64,000 bases of DNA from an uncultured Eubacteriales bacterium (lineage in GTDB: Bacteria > Bacillota > Clostridia > Oscillospirales > Acutalibacteraceae): the NCBI GenBank assembly GCA_910584745.1, contig CAJUDG010000003.1, forward strand, positions 124,001-188,000, read 5' to 3'. Both the position numbers and the translations under genes were made by a program. Positions 48,113 to 56,056 of this stretch are shown here, in pieces. The notes under the pieces were generated by a model. It was given only the letters and a program-made list of their open reading frames with translations. It ran no database searches and was not told the origin of the DNA. How positions within the stretch are numbered: position 1 is the stretch's first letter; each line of letters opens with the position of its first letter.

Positions 48113-48739
48113 TCATTCAATACGGCAGCCGCCCCATTCTACTACGGTGAAGCCTGTGCGTGGTGGGGCAGTGAGGACCTGTGCCGGTATGTCCACGGCG
48201 CTGTCCAGAGCTTTCCAGGCCATGAACACCCGCAGCATAGTGTCCGGGGCGGGGTCAATGGTAAGCAGTGCGGCCTGTGCGTAAGCATCGGACTGGAAGG
48301 CAATAAGGTTATAGGGGTTGTCCTGCATCAGCGGCAGCCAGTATACTATAAACTCGTTGGCCTCGCGCCTGGTGAGGCCAAGCTGGGAAAGGGCATCCTC
48401 CAGGAAAGCGGCGGTATTCCTTCCGGCCACGCAATATCCCTGGGAAAAATCGTAATCGGTATCGTTAATGCCCTCCCAGTAGAGATAGTTATATATCTGT
48501 CCGAAACTGTCCATCAGGGTGCCGTCAGGATAGGCAGTGACGGACCAGCCGCCGCTATAGGCTGGATAAGCGCAGGTCAGTTCACCGTCATAGTCAAGCT
48601 TTACTGTGACGTCTGTTTCTTCCTCGGGGTATAAATAGATAACAGGCTTCGCGTCATTGCCTACAATGCTGCCTCCATTACAAGCAGTGAGACAAAATAC
48701 GCATATCAGGGCCATCAAGAGAATAAATAGCTGCTTCAT
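48113..48739 (-). CDS. Lipoprotein of uncharacterised family
   Basis: A 208-residue lipoprotein: signal MKQLFILLMALICVFCLTAC with the lipid Cys at residue 20. The mature part begins after a short linker with KPVIYLYPEEETDVTVKLDYDGELTCAYPAYSGGWSVTAYPDG and goes on to YNYLYWEG. I have seen this KPVIYLYP opening as a recurrent pattern in gut Firmicutes lipoproteins but cannot attach a function. Start at ATG 48739; the frame extends upstream over the end of the regulator gene without a ribosome site. Confidence 0.75.
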   Translation of the reverse strand: MKQLFILLMALICVFCLTACNGGSIVGNDAKPVIYLYPEEETDVTVKLDYDGELTCAYPAYSGGWSVTAYPDGTLMDSFGQIYNYLYWEGINDTDYDFSQGYCVAGRNTAAFLEDALSQLGLTRREANEFIVYWLPLMQDNPYNLIAFQSDAYAQAALLTIDPAPDTMLRVFMAWKALDSAVDIPAQVLTAPPRTGFTVVEWGGCRIE

Positions 48740-48791
48740 TGTTATTTCCTCCATATCCATATTTTTCTGATCGGTACAAGCTGGGAACCAT

Positions 48792-49412
48792 CTATACCAG
48801 CCGGTACTCGCCCCTTCCAAGCTTTTCCAGCACGCCCTCTGTGCAGAGCTTGCGCACCACCCTTTGCAGCTGGCTGCGGCTGCAGCGCAGCTGCATTATC
48901 GCCGGGCCCATGCCGTGCAGTATGTGGTCCGGCTGTAGGTCCCGAAGGAACGCCACCAGCTTTTCCTCCACAGGCTGGGCGGGGTTGCCCATCTGGAAGA
49001 ACATGTGAAATTTGTCCGCCACGCTGCGCAGGAGGAAGTTCAGGAACCGCACGTCCTTCTCCAGCCTGTCCCGGTGCAGGCTTGTGGAGAGGGACACGCA
49101 GAGCACATCCTCAAGGGCCTCGGTGTAAAAGGGCAGGGGCTCCTTTCTTATGAACTCCACATCCCCCAGGAGCACGGAGCGCCCGGCTAGGTACACGGAG
49201 AAGCTGCTGCCGTCCTCCCGCAGGCCGTAGATGCTCACCCTGCCCCGCACCAGGAACAGGAGCCGGTCCATGGGCTTGAAAGGGGCCACCAACAGCTCGC
49301 CCTTATGGTATTCCACCAGCTGGAACTGCAGTCCCGGGGAGTCAAAGCGTCCGGAGAGCTCCATCTCGTCCAAGGTGCTTTTCAATAGTTCCCGGTCGGT
49401 TATGCATTCCAC
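48792..49412 (-). CDS. Crp/Fnr-family transcription regulator
   Basis: A 206-residue regulator: a cyclic-nucleotide-binding-like beta roll (KGELLVAPFKPMDRLLFLVRGRVSIYGLREDGSSFSVYLAGRSVLLGDVEFI, about residues 38-90), a dimerisation helix, and a C-terminal helix-turn-helix (MQLRCSRSQLQRVVRKLCTEGVLEKLGRGEYRLV). No Fnr-type Cys cluster is seen, so it is not an iron-sulfur oxygen sensor. GTG 49412 is chosen because AAGGTGA lies 6 nt upstream; GTG 49421 is the alternative. It is divergent from the C-deglycosylation-like operon, with a palindrome between them. Confidence 0.85.
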   Translation of the reverse strand: MECITDRELLKSTLDEMELSGRFDSPGLQFQLVEYHKGELLVAPFKPMDRLLFLVRGRVSIYGLREDGSSFSVYLAGRSVLLGDVEFIRKEPLPFYTEALEDVLCVSLSTSLHRDRLEKDVRFLNFLLRSVADKFHMFFQMGNPAQPVEEKLVAFLRDLQPDHILHGMGPAIMQLRCSRSQLQRVVRKLCTEGVLEKLGRGEYRLV

Positions 49413-49434
49413 TTGTATCACCTTTTTTCTTTTA

Positions 49435-49478
49435 TTGTAGCATATGATACAACAAAAAGCAATAGGATATGGTATTAT
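49435..49478. promoter_or_regulatory. Crp/Fnr-type palindrome and -10 box of the divergent operon
   Basis: TTGTAGCATATGATACAA (49435-49452) is an 18-bp palindrome with a single mismatched pair. A TATTAT -10 box lies at 49473-49478 with no -35 box. If transcription starts 7 bp after it, the palindrome is centred at about -41.5, the standard class II activator position. It also lies 23 bp upstream of the regulator's own start codon. Confidence 0.7.
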
Positions 49479-49535
49479 TAAGTCAATCAGGTGGAGATAT
49501 CCACAAAAGGCAAAAATAACTTAGGAGGAATCAAC

Positions 49536-50642
49536 ATGAGCAAACTTAAGATCGGCGTCGTCGGCTGCGGCGGCATCGCCAACCAGAAGCACTTCCCGGC
49601 CATGAAGGCCAACAGCGACCTCTGCGAGATCGTTGCCTTCTGCGACATCATCAAGGAGCGTGCCGAGAAGGGCGCCGCCGAGTACGGCGTGGAGGGCGCC
49701 CGTGTCTACGAGGACTACCACGACCTGCTGGCCGACGCTGAAGTAGAGGTCGTCCACGTCCTTACCCCCAACGTGGCCCACTGCCCCATCACCGTTGCGG
49801 CGTTTGAGGCGGGCAAGCACGTCTACTGTGAGAAGCCCATGGCCCACAACACTGACGACGCAAAAGCCATGCTGGACGCCTGGAAGAAGTCCGGCAAGCA
49901 GTTCACCATTGGCTATCAGAACCGCTTCCGTCCCGAGGTGCAGAACCTCAAAAAGGCCTGCGAGGCGGGTGAGCTGGGCGACATCTACTACGGCAAGGCC
50001 CATGCTGTGCGCCGCCGGGCCGTGCCCACCTGGGGTGTGTTCCCGGACAAGTCCAAGCAGGGCGGCGGGCCGCTGATCGACATCGGCACCCACGCTCTGG
50101 ACCTGACCTTGTGGATGATGGACAACTACGAGCCCGCCACCGTCTCCGGCAGCGTGTTCTACAAGCTGGGGAATCTGCCCCAGGCCACCGAGGGCAACAT
50201 CTTCGGGCCCTGGGATCCGGAGACCTACGAGGTAGAGGACAGCGCCATGGGCTTCATCAAGATGAAGAACGGCACCACTATCGCCCTTGAGGCCGCCTGG
50301 GCCATCAATATGACCGAGTCCAGGGAGGCCAGCACCACCCTCTGCGGCACCAAGGCCGGCGCGGAGATATACTCCGGCATGAGCTATCCAAACAACAAGC
50401 TGGTCTATAACCGCGGCCGTCACGGCCAGCTGATGAACGAGGAGGTCGCCGGCGGCGGCTCCATAGCCTACTTTGAGGGCGGCAGCGCGGCCCCCGGAGT
50501 GGTGGACAACCGGCAGTGGCTGGAGGCCATTATGAACGGCACCGAGCCCGTGGTAAAGCCCGAGCAGGCCTTTGTTGTCACTCAGATTCTTGAAGCCATC
50601 TATCAGTCCGCCGAGACCGGCAAGGAAATCATCCTTGGCTAA
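49536..50642 (+). CDS. Gfo/Idh/MocA oxidoreductase, probable C-glycoside 3-oxidase
   Basis: A 368-residue NAD(P)-dependent sugar oxidoreductase: Rossmann loop IGVVGCGGIANQKH (residues 6-19), the Lys of CEKP (98-101) and the HALDL-type His in IDIGTHALDLTLWMM. It is followed by a TIM-barrel protein (11 nt) and a DUF6379-type small subunit (13 nt). That trio corresponds to DgpA-DgpC-DgpB of puerarin-degrading gut bacteria, in which DgpA oxidises glucose C3 of the C-glycoside before the lyase-type cleavage. TTAGGAGGAATC precedes ATG 49536. Regulated from the palindrome at 49435. Confidence 0.85.
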   Translation: MSKLKIGVVGCGGIANQKHFPAMKANSDLCEIVAFCDIIKERAEKGAAEYGVEGARVYEDYHDLLADAEVEVVHVLTPNVAHCPITVAAFEAGKHVYCEKPMAHNTDDAKAMLDAWKKSGKQFTIGYQNRFRPEVQNLKKACEAGELGDIYYGKAHAVRRRAVPTWGVFPDKSKQGGGPLIDIGTHALDLTLWMMDNYEPATVSGSVFYKLGNLPQATEGNIFGPWDPETYEVEDSAMGFIKMKNGTTIALEAAWAINMTESREASTTLCGTKAGAEIYSGMSYPNNKLVYNRGRHGQLMNEEVAGGGSIAYFEGGSAAPGVVDNRQWLEAIMNGTEPVVKPEQAFVVTQILEAIYQSAETGKEIILG

Positions 50643-50653
50643 GGGGGAGAACC

Positions 50654-51526
50654 ATGTATCGGTACGATAAAAAGGGCCCCAAGCGCGGCGTTGCGCTGTA
50701 CAGCTACTCCGCAGAGTTCGGCCTGACCAAAACTTTGGAGGACTGCTTTGAGGACGTGCACGATATGGGCGCCCACGGCATTGAGATCCTGGCAAACACC
50801 CACATCGAGAACTACCCCTATCCCACCGAGGAATGGGTAGAGAAGTGGCGGCGGCTCTGCGACAAGTATGAGCTGGTGCCGGTGGAGTACGGCCACTGGA
50901 TAGACAGTCATGTGCTGGGGGGCCGCGAGCTGACTACGGAGGAATCTGTAGAGATGCTCTGCCGGGACCTGCGCCTGGCCCATAGGCTGGGCTTCACGGT
51001 CATGCGCACCAAGATGCCGGTCATCAACGACGCTCTGGAGCCGGTGGAGAACTGGCGTGAGATCATAAAGGGGGCGCTGCCCCTGGCGGAGAAGCTGGGG
51101 CTCAAGATGTGCCCGGAGATACACACCCCCTCTAACCTGAAGGGCAAGATGATACGGGACTATGTAGAGTTCATCGAGGAGACCGGGACCAAGAATTTCG
51201 GGCTCAACATCGATTTCTCGGTGTTCCGCAATAAATTCGCCGAGGGCGAGTGGAAAAGCCCCCAGTTCCAGCCCAGCGAGCCCGAGGATATGCTGCCGCT
51301 GCTGCCGTATATCTACTGCTGCCACGCCAAGTTCAATCACATGAGCGACGAGTTTGAGGAGACAACCATACCGTACCCGGAGATAATACGGCTGCTTATA
51401 GACAACGGCTGGGACGGTTATCTTCTCAGCGAGTACGAGGGCGCGGACAAGTACGACCCCGGCTATGAGGTGGGGCAGACGTTGCGTAAGCAGCATATCA
51501 TGCTGAAAAATCTCTTGGGCGATTAA
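50654..51526 (+). CDS. TIM-barrel isomerase/epimerase-like protein, probable C-deglycosidase alpha subunit
   Basis: A 290-residue xylose-isomerase-like barrel. The expected metal ligands are present: Glu155 (CPEIHTP), Asp187 (NIDFSV), His224 (CCHAKF) and Glu260 (LLSEYEG). In C-deglycosylation enzymes (DgpC, DfgA, CarC types) the same four residues hold a divalent metal, and the barrel works only with a small beta subunit, here the next gene. Outside that context this would be annotated as a generic sugar phosphate isomerase/epimerase, so the specific role rests on gene order. Confidence 0.78.
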   Translation: MYRYDKKGPKRGVALYSYSAEFGLTKTLEDCFEDVHDMGAHGIEILANTHIENYPYPTEEWVEKWRRLCDKYELVPVEYGHWIDSHVLGGRELTTEESVEMLCRDLRLAHRLGFTVMRTKMPVINDALEPVENWREIIKGALPLAEKLGLKMCPEIHTPSNLKGKMIRDYVEFIEETGTKNFGLNIDFSVFRNKFAEGEWKSPQFQPSEPEDMLPLLPYIYCCHAKFNHMSDEFEETTIPYPEIIRLLIDNGWDGYLLSEYEGADKYDPGYEVGQTLRKQHIMLKNLLGD

Positions 51527-51539
51527 GGAGGGCAGGAAA

Positions 51540-51980
51540 ATGGAGAGAGAAGTCATTCAGTCCGTTGGTTTCCGCAACATAGTGGAAAATGGAGAAGTTA
51601 CAGGCTTCCAGCTTAAGATCCGCTTGCCCTACTATAGAGGCGTTTTCCTCAGCCAGCTGCGCCCGGGCACGCTGACCGTGGACGGAGAGGTCTTTACAAA
51701 GGAGCAGATAATCTGGTGCATCCGGGGCGAGGAGTACAACCCCGAGGAGATGGCGGTGGATTTCAAGACCCACTGGAATCCCACCGAGACGGCTGTGCTC
51801 AAGGTGAAAAAGCCCGGCGGGCTTTCCCAGGGCTATCACGATTTGAAGTATGGATACTGCTTTACTTCAAGCTATATGCCGCCTGTCATGCAGGCCGCCC
51901 TGGACCCGGACAAGGAGAGCTTTGTGTTCATGCCGGAGTTCGGGCACCATGTGAACGAGCGGAGACTTATCATTGTCTAA
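51540..51980 (+). CDS. C-glycoside deglycosidase beta-subunit-like protein (DUF6379 type)
   Basis: A 146-residue beta-rich soluble protein. IQSVGFRNIVENGEVTGFQLKIRLPYYRGVFLSQL at the start and DGEVFTKEQIIWCIRGEEYNPEEM followed by HWNPTETAVLKVKKPGGL match what I recall of the small subunits DgpB/DfgB/CarB. In those enzymes it forms a heteromer with the barrel subunit. AAGGAGGGC precedes ATG 51540. Last gene of the operon, closed by a terminator. Confidence 0.75.
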   Translation: MEREVIQSVGFRNIVENGEVTGFQLKIRLPYYRGVFLSQLRPGTLTVDGEVFTKEQIIWCIRGEEYNPEEMAVDFKTHWNPTETAVLKVKKPGGLSQGYHDLKYGYCFTSSYMPPVMQAALDPDKESFVFMPEFGHHVNERRLIIV

Positions 51981-51995
51981 GCCTGGATAAAACGG

Positions 51996-52021
51996 AAAGA
52001 GGAGGGGAGACCCTCCTCTTT
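51996..52021. terminator. Terminator of the C-deglycosylation-like operon
   Basis: AAAGAGGAGGG (51996-52006), GAGA loop, CCCTCCTCTTT (52011-52021), a perfect 11-bp stem. Its built-in A and T tracts allow action on both strands, and a minus-strand gene ends 8 nt away. Confidence 0.82.
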
Positions 52022-52028
52022 CTCATGC

Positions 52029-52820
52029 TCATTTATCCTGCTTTTCAAACATCTCCATAAGCAGCCCTGTGTCTATAGGGCCGTTCAGCGGGCCGTCCCG
52101 CTGGATGCGGCCGTCGTCCCAGATCTCCACATGCTCCAAAAGCTCGTCCGTCTCAAGGTATGTCCACCTGACCTGAAAACGCCAGGAGTCATCCTCGCCG
52201 CAGGGCTCGTCCACCCGAAAGTTAAGCGCTGTAAAATGGTCGTATAGCCTGTCTATAAGCTCCTTGTCAGAGGTAACGGCAGTCTCGCCGGTCTTTGCGT
52301 CCTCCACCCAGACCTTTTCCGCGCCCCACATGACCTCGAACCACAGAGTAGTTATACGGGAAACGCCATCGGGCATATCGTTACCTATGCTGTCAAGCCT
52401 GTCCAGGTCAAACAAAATGCTTCGCTGGCCGCTGTAGCAATAATTGTCCCGGTAAACCTTGCCGCCGTAAAAATCTGCATGGGCCAGTTCTTCACCGGAC
52501 TCACCAAATAGAATCACATGCCCCTTATACTTATCTTCTTCCGGCTCGTCGAAAGCAAAATGGGGATAAGTATGGGACCGGGGCTTATCATCATAGACCC
52601 CAAGCTCGCTGCGCAGGCCGTTGACGCTGTTAGTGAGCTCCTCTATGAGCTCTGGGTCCTCGATAGCGACAGTGGGGCTGTGGGCGGTGGATGAAATGAT
52701 ATACGCCACATCCTCCGGGGAGATATCCCTGGGGTCTGGCTCCCTGGGGACCTCCCGGGCGCAGCACGGCAGCAGCGTAAGGACGCATATGGACAAGAAC
52801 AGGTTTAAAAATCTTTTCAT
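52029..52820 (-). CDS. Putative lipoprotein, unknown function
   Basis: A 263-residue protein with the signal MKRFLNLFLSICVLTLLPCCAREVP; the lipid Cys would be residue 19 or 20, though the LLPCC box is imperfect. The rest is acidic, with no motif I recognise: IAYIISSTAHSPTVAIEDPELIEELTNSVNGL and GHVILFGESGEELAHADFYGGKVYRDN. AAAGGAGGGA is well placed before ATG 52820. It is convergent with the C-deglycosylation-like operon and stands alone. Confidence 0.65.
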   Translation of the reverse strand: MKRFLNLFLSICVLTLLPCCAREVPREPDPRDISPEDVAYIISSTAHSPTVAIEDPELIEELTNSVNGLRSELGVYDDKPRSHTYPHFAFDEPEEDKYKGHVILFGESGEELAHADFYGGKVYRDNYCYSGQRSILFDLDRLDSIGNDMPDGVSRITTLWFEVMWGAEKVWVEDAKTGETAVTSDKELIDRLYDHFTALNFRVDEPCGEDDSWRFQVRWTYLETDELLEHVEIWDDGRIQRDGPLNGPIDTGLLMEMFEKQDK

Positions 52821-52868
52821 GTTTTTCCCTCCTTTACCTATACAGTCGCAAAAACTGGGGGAATATTT

Positions 52869-52994
52869 ATGAAAAAAAGATTTTTTACAAGTTATTTTTT
52901 CTCCGCAGCCCATCAGATCAAGCTTATTCCTGGCAGCGTTCTCAATGCCGGTACATACGTCCGGTTTGATAATGCTCTGCCCCTTAAAGAATGA
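52869..52994 (+). other. Possible small ORF in an otherwise empty gap
   Basis: ATG 52869 behind GGGGGA opens a 41-codon frame that begins MKKRFFTSYFFSAA and ends ALPLKE. It lies between two minus-strand genes. It has no promoter that I can see, and the composition is not distinctive. It may be chance. Confidence 0.15.
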
Positions 52995-52996
52995 AA

Positions 52997-54643
52997 TTAT
53001 ATGCGGAAAACTACGGATTCATATGGCCGAAGATCAGGTCCAATATACCCGCCCTCGCGGTCGTATGAGGATATAACTACCTCTCCCGCGCCCTCCAGCA
53101 GGGCGGCCGGAATGCTGTGCTCCTGCCGGGAGAAGTTGTGGAAGATAAGCAGCGTTTCACCCTCATAGCTCCGAATAAGCCCGATAAGCTCCCCGCAGCC
53201 GGTTTCAAGGAATTTCAGGTCCCCTCGGGACAGGACTCCGCTCTCTTTGCGCAGGGCGATGAGCTTTCGGTAGCACTGATAGACCGAGTGGGGATCACTG
53301 CGCTGGGATTCCAGGTTTATTTCTGCCGTGTTGGGATTCACTCCCAGCCAGGGCCTGCCCGTGGTAAACCCGCCGTTTTCAGAGCCGTCCCACTGCATGG
53401 GTGTGCGGGCGTTGTCCCGGCTCTCAAGCCGGGCGCGGGAGAGGGCCGCCTCCGGCTCCATGCCGGAGAGGATGTACTGGTTGTACTGGTCCCGGGTGCT
53501 GGGGTCGTCATAGTCCTCTATAGAGGGCAGGTATACGTTTGTCATGCCGATCTCCTCCCCCTGGTACACAAATGGGGTGCCGGGGAGGGTGTGCAGGAAT
53601 ATGGCCAGAAGCTTTGCGGAGACTTCCCAGTATTCACCGTCGTCGCCGTATAAAGAGACCTGCCGGGGCTTGTCGTGGTTGCTGAAAAACCTGGCCCACC
53701 AGCCGTCCCTGGGCATGGCGCTATAGCTCTCCCATACGTCACTTTTAAGCTTCTCCGGCGACCAGGTGTCGATTTCGACCACGGGCGGAACAAAGGGGAT
53801 AGCCATGTCGAATTCCTCCCGCTCCGTGCGCACATAGTTTGTCAGCTCCTCCACCGTGGGGGCCGAGACCTCGCCCACGGTCAGCACGCCGCGCGGGGCA
53901 AAGACCCGCCGGTTCATCTCCCTTATATAGGCGTGGGTGCCCGGGCGGCCGGCAAGGCAGTCCGGGAAGGAGTAGCCGTCGGGGCGCGGGGGGAGCCTGG
54001 AGTCGGGGAAATCCTGGGGCTTGTCAAGATAGCTGATGGCGTCGACCCGAAAGCCGTCCACGCCCTTATCCACCCACCAGTTCATCATGCCCAGTATTTC
54101 CTCGCGAAGCTCCGGGCAGGCCCAGTTAAGGTCCGGCTGTTTTTTGGAGAAATAGTGGAAATAATACTGCCCGCGCTCCGGCACAAACTCCCAGGCGCTG
54201 CCCCCGAAGCAGGAGGCCCAGTTATTTGGCTCGTGTCCGTCCACAGGGTCCCGCCAGATGTAGTAATCGCTTTTAGGGTCATCTCTGGAGGACTTAGACG
54301 CTATAAACCACGGATGCTCGTCCGAGGAGTGGTTTACGACTAAGTCCATGATGATGCGGATGCCCCGCTCTTTACAGCCGTCCCGCAGCCGGTCCCAGTC
54401 CTCCATGGTGCCGAACTCCTCCATAATTTCCTGATAGCCGGAGATGTCATAGCCATTGTCGTCGTTGGGCGAGCGGTACACCGGCGACAGCCACAGGGCG
54501 TTGACCCCGAGCTCTGTAAGGTGGTCCAGCTTTGAGAGTATTCCCGGCAGATCACCGATGCCGTCGCCGTTGGAATCGTAGAAGCTGCGGGGGTAGATCT
54601 GATAGATTATAAGGTCCTTTATCCAGTCCTTTTCCGTAACCAT
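52997..54643 (-). CDS. GH13 alpha-glucosidase (oligo-1,6-glucosidase type)
   Basis: A 548-residue cytoplasmic alpha-amylase-family enzyme that releases glucose from short alpha-glucosides. Conserved regions: DLVVNHSSDEHPWF (residues 100-113), GFRVDAISYL with nucleophile Asp201, GEVSAP with acid/base Glu258, and FFSNHDKPR with Asp324. The calcium-site-like DSNGDGIGDLPGI (23-35) is present. Length is normal. Start at ATG 54643 behind AAAAGGAG; the frame continues upstream without a ribosome site. A -10 TATAAT with a poor -35 is visible on the minus strand near 54680. No regulator or transporter gene is adjacent. Confidence 0.94.
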   Translation of the reverse strand: MVTEKDWIKDLIIYQIYPRSFYDSNGDGIGDLPGILSKLDHLTELGVNALWLSPVYRSPNDDNGYDISGYQEIMEEFGTMEDWDRLRDGCKERGIRIIMDLVVNHSSDEHPWFIASKSSRDDPKSDYYIWRDPVDGHEPNNWASCFGGSAWEFVPERGQYYFHYFSKKQPDLNWACPELREEILGMMNWWVDKGVDGFRVDAISYLDKPQDFPDSRLPPRPDGYSFPDCLAGRPGTHAYIREMNRRVFAPRGVLTVGEVSAPTVEELTNYVRTEREEFDMAIPFVPPVVEIDTWSPEKLKSDVWESYSAMPRDGWWARFFSNHDKPRQVSLYGDDGEYWEVSAKLLAIFLHTLPGTPFVYQGEEIGMTNVYLPSIEDYDDPSTRDQYNQYILSGMEPEAALSRARLESRDNARTPMQWDGSENGGFTTGRPWLGVNPNTAEINLESQRSDPHSVYQCYRKLIALRKESGVLSRGDLKFLETGCGELIGLIRSYEGETLLIFHNFSRQEHSIPAALLEGAGEVVISSYDREGGYIGPDLRPYESVVFRI

Positions 54644-54714
54644 AAAGATTCTCCTTTTGAGATATATTGTGTCTATTATAGCATATATGCGGGCTGTTTG
54701 CACGGCTTTTTGGC

Positions 54715-54741
54715 ACCTTTTTTGAGGACAGGCATATACTG
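54715..54741 (+). promoter_or_regulatory. Possible sigma-K promoter of the collagen-like gene
   Basis: AC (54715-54716), 16 bp, CATATACTG (54733-54741). The late mother-cell sigma-K consensus is AC-N16/17-CATANNNTA, so eight of nine -10 positions agree. Exosporium genes are normally of this class. Confidence 0.45.
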
Positions 54742-54803
54742 AAATTAGGCCCGGCCTTATGCACGAGAGCCGGAGCCACACAAACTTTGGAGGTAATCCC
54801 AGC

Positions 54804-55973
54804 ATGAAAATGAAGATCTATTCGGGTTCCTCGTATCCTTGCGGCAACTGCTGCGGTGAACCGTCGCCGTGTATGCCTGTCTGTTGTCCGCCGCCTTGCC
54901 CACCCTGTCCTACTGGCGGCCCCACTGGACCGACTGGCCCAACCGGGCCAACCGGGCCAACCGGTCCGACAGGTGCCGATGGAGAGGCGGGACAAATCGG
55001 GCCTACTGGACCCACCGGGGCCAATGGCAGCACCGGGCCTACGGGAGCGGTTGGTCCCACCGGCGCAAATGGCCTTGCGGGCCCAACCGGCCCGAGAGGT
55101 GACACGGGTCCGACCGGTGCTCCAGGTATAGATGGCGCCACAGGCCCCACTGGTCCCACAGGAGCTGCTGGTGCAATGGGGGCAACCGGCCCCACTGGTG
55201 CGGCAGGAGCAAACGGAGCCACAGGTCCCACCGGCCCCACAGGCGCAGCGGGAGCCACCGGCGCGAATGGCGTGACCGGTCCCACAGGCCCCACCGGTGC
55301 GGCAGGAGCAAACGGAGCCACAGGTCCCACCGGCCCCACAGGCGCGGCGGGAGCCGCCGGCGCGAATGGCGTGACCGGTCCTACCGGCCCCACCGGCGCA
55401 AATGGCGTGACTGGTCCTACCGGCCCCACCGGCGCGGCGGGAGCCACCGGTGCAAATGGCGTGACCGGTCCCACAGGAGCTACTGGAGCCACTGGCGCAA
55501 ATGGGGCAACAGGTCCCACCGGCCCTACTGGTGCAACAGGGGCGACAGGACCTACAGGCCCCGCAGGAGAATCTGTTACTGCGGCATCTATGAGCGCGTC
55601 AAATACCACAGGGCAGACCTTGACAGTAATTCTGGGTGGTACGCCTGTGCCGCTGCCAAATGCTCAAAGTCTTGACGGATTTACCGCTAACGGTGCTAAT
55701 ACAGTGTTTACCGTGCCGCAGACCGGGACCTATCTGATCACTTACCGTGTGAACCCCACGGTAGCAGTAGCTATGACGTCTCAGGTGCTCCGAAACGGTA
55801 CTGCCATTCCAGGTTCAGTACGTTCGCCAGTAGCCACCATAAGCTATGAAGCCACGGTTATTACCCCATTGACGGCAGGCGATACTTTGACGCTCCAGCT
55901 GTCGGGCGTTGCCGCGGCAGTAATACTGCAGGGCGGGTCAGGCGCCTCGCTGACAGCGGTCAGATTGGCGTGA
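54804..55973 (+). CDS. Collagen-like protein, BclA/exosporium type
   Basis: A 389-residue protein. Residues 1-38 are Cys/Pro-rich (Cys at 13, 16, 17, 23, 27, 28, 32 and 35), residues 39-255 consist of about 72 Gly-x-y triplets dominated by GPT and GAx, and residues 256-389 form a beta-rich trimer-forming domain like the C-terminal C1q/TNF-like part of BclA (TVFTVPQTGTYLITYRVN). Such proteins form hair-like trimers on spores, with the C-terminus outward and Thr residues of the collagen stalk glycosylated. GGAGG precedes ATG 54804. A glycosyltransferase gene follows. Confidence 0.93.
   Translation: MKMKIYSGSSYPCGNCCGEPSPCMPVCCPPPCPPCPTGGPTGPTGPTGPTGPTGPTGADGEAGQIGPTGPTGANGSTGPTGAVGPTGANGLAGPTGPRGDTGPTGAPGIDGATGPTGPTGAAGAMGATGPTGAAGANGATGPTGPTGAAGATGANGVTGPTGPTGAAGANGATGPTGPTGAAGAAGANGVTGPTGPTGANGVTGPTGPTGAAGATGANGVTGPTGATGATGANGATGPTGPTGATGATGPTGPAGESVTAASMSASNTTGQTLTVILGGTPVPLPNAQSLDGFTANGANTVFTVPQTGTYLITYRVNPTVAVAMTSQVLRNGTAIPGSVRSPVATISYEATVITPLTAGDTLTLQLSGVAAAVILQGGSGASLTAVRLA
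54918..55568 (+). repeat. Collagen-coding 9-nt repeat tract with higher-order units
   Basis: This tract encodes the Gly-x-y triplets. Within it longer blocks recur, such as the stretch encoding AAGA(T/N/A)GANG(V/A)TGPTGPTG, which appears about five times between 55180 and 55480 with only a few base changes. It is a site where copy number is likely to vary by slippage or recombination. Confidence 0.85.
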
Positions 55974-55991
55974 CAGAGTTTTACCTGTGTC

Positions 55992-56020
55992 GGAAAGCCT
56001 CTTTTCTATAGAGGCTTTCC
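55992..56020 (+). terminator. Hairpin after the collagen-like gene
   Basis: GGAAAGCCTCT (55992-56002) and AGAGGCTTTCC (56010-56020) form a perfect 11-bp stem; the tail TGCATTTATC is poor in T, so termination may be partial and the glycosyltransferase could be read through. Confidence 0.65.
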
Positions 56021-56056
56021 TGCATTTATCCACTGATATGAGATAGGGGGAGGACT

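Noticed and set aside
49521..50795. Long minus-strand frame of over 400 codons opposite the Gfo/Idh gene
   Set aside because: A composition shadow; it would also cover the well-placed Shine-Dalgarno and start of the real gene.
50654..51526. Annotation as an inositol catabolism isomerase (IolE or IolI)
   Set aside because: No other iol gene is present and the DUF6379-type small gene directly behind it points to C-deglycosylation instead.
54818..55609. Long minus-strand reading frame encoding a Pro-Val-Gly-rich repetitive protein opposite the collagen-like gene
   Set aside because: It is the mirror image of the 9-nt collagen repeats, which cannot easily hold stops on the other strand. No ribosome site is seen, and the plus-strand protein has recognisable terminal domains.
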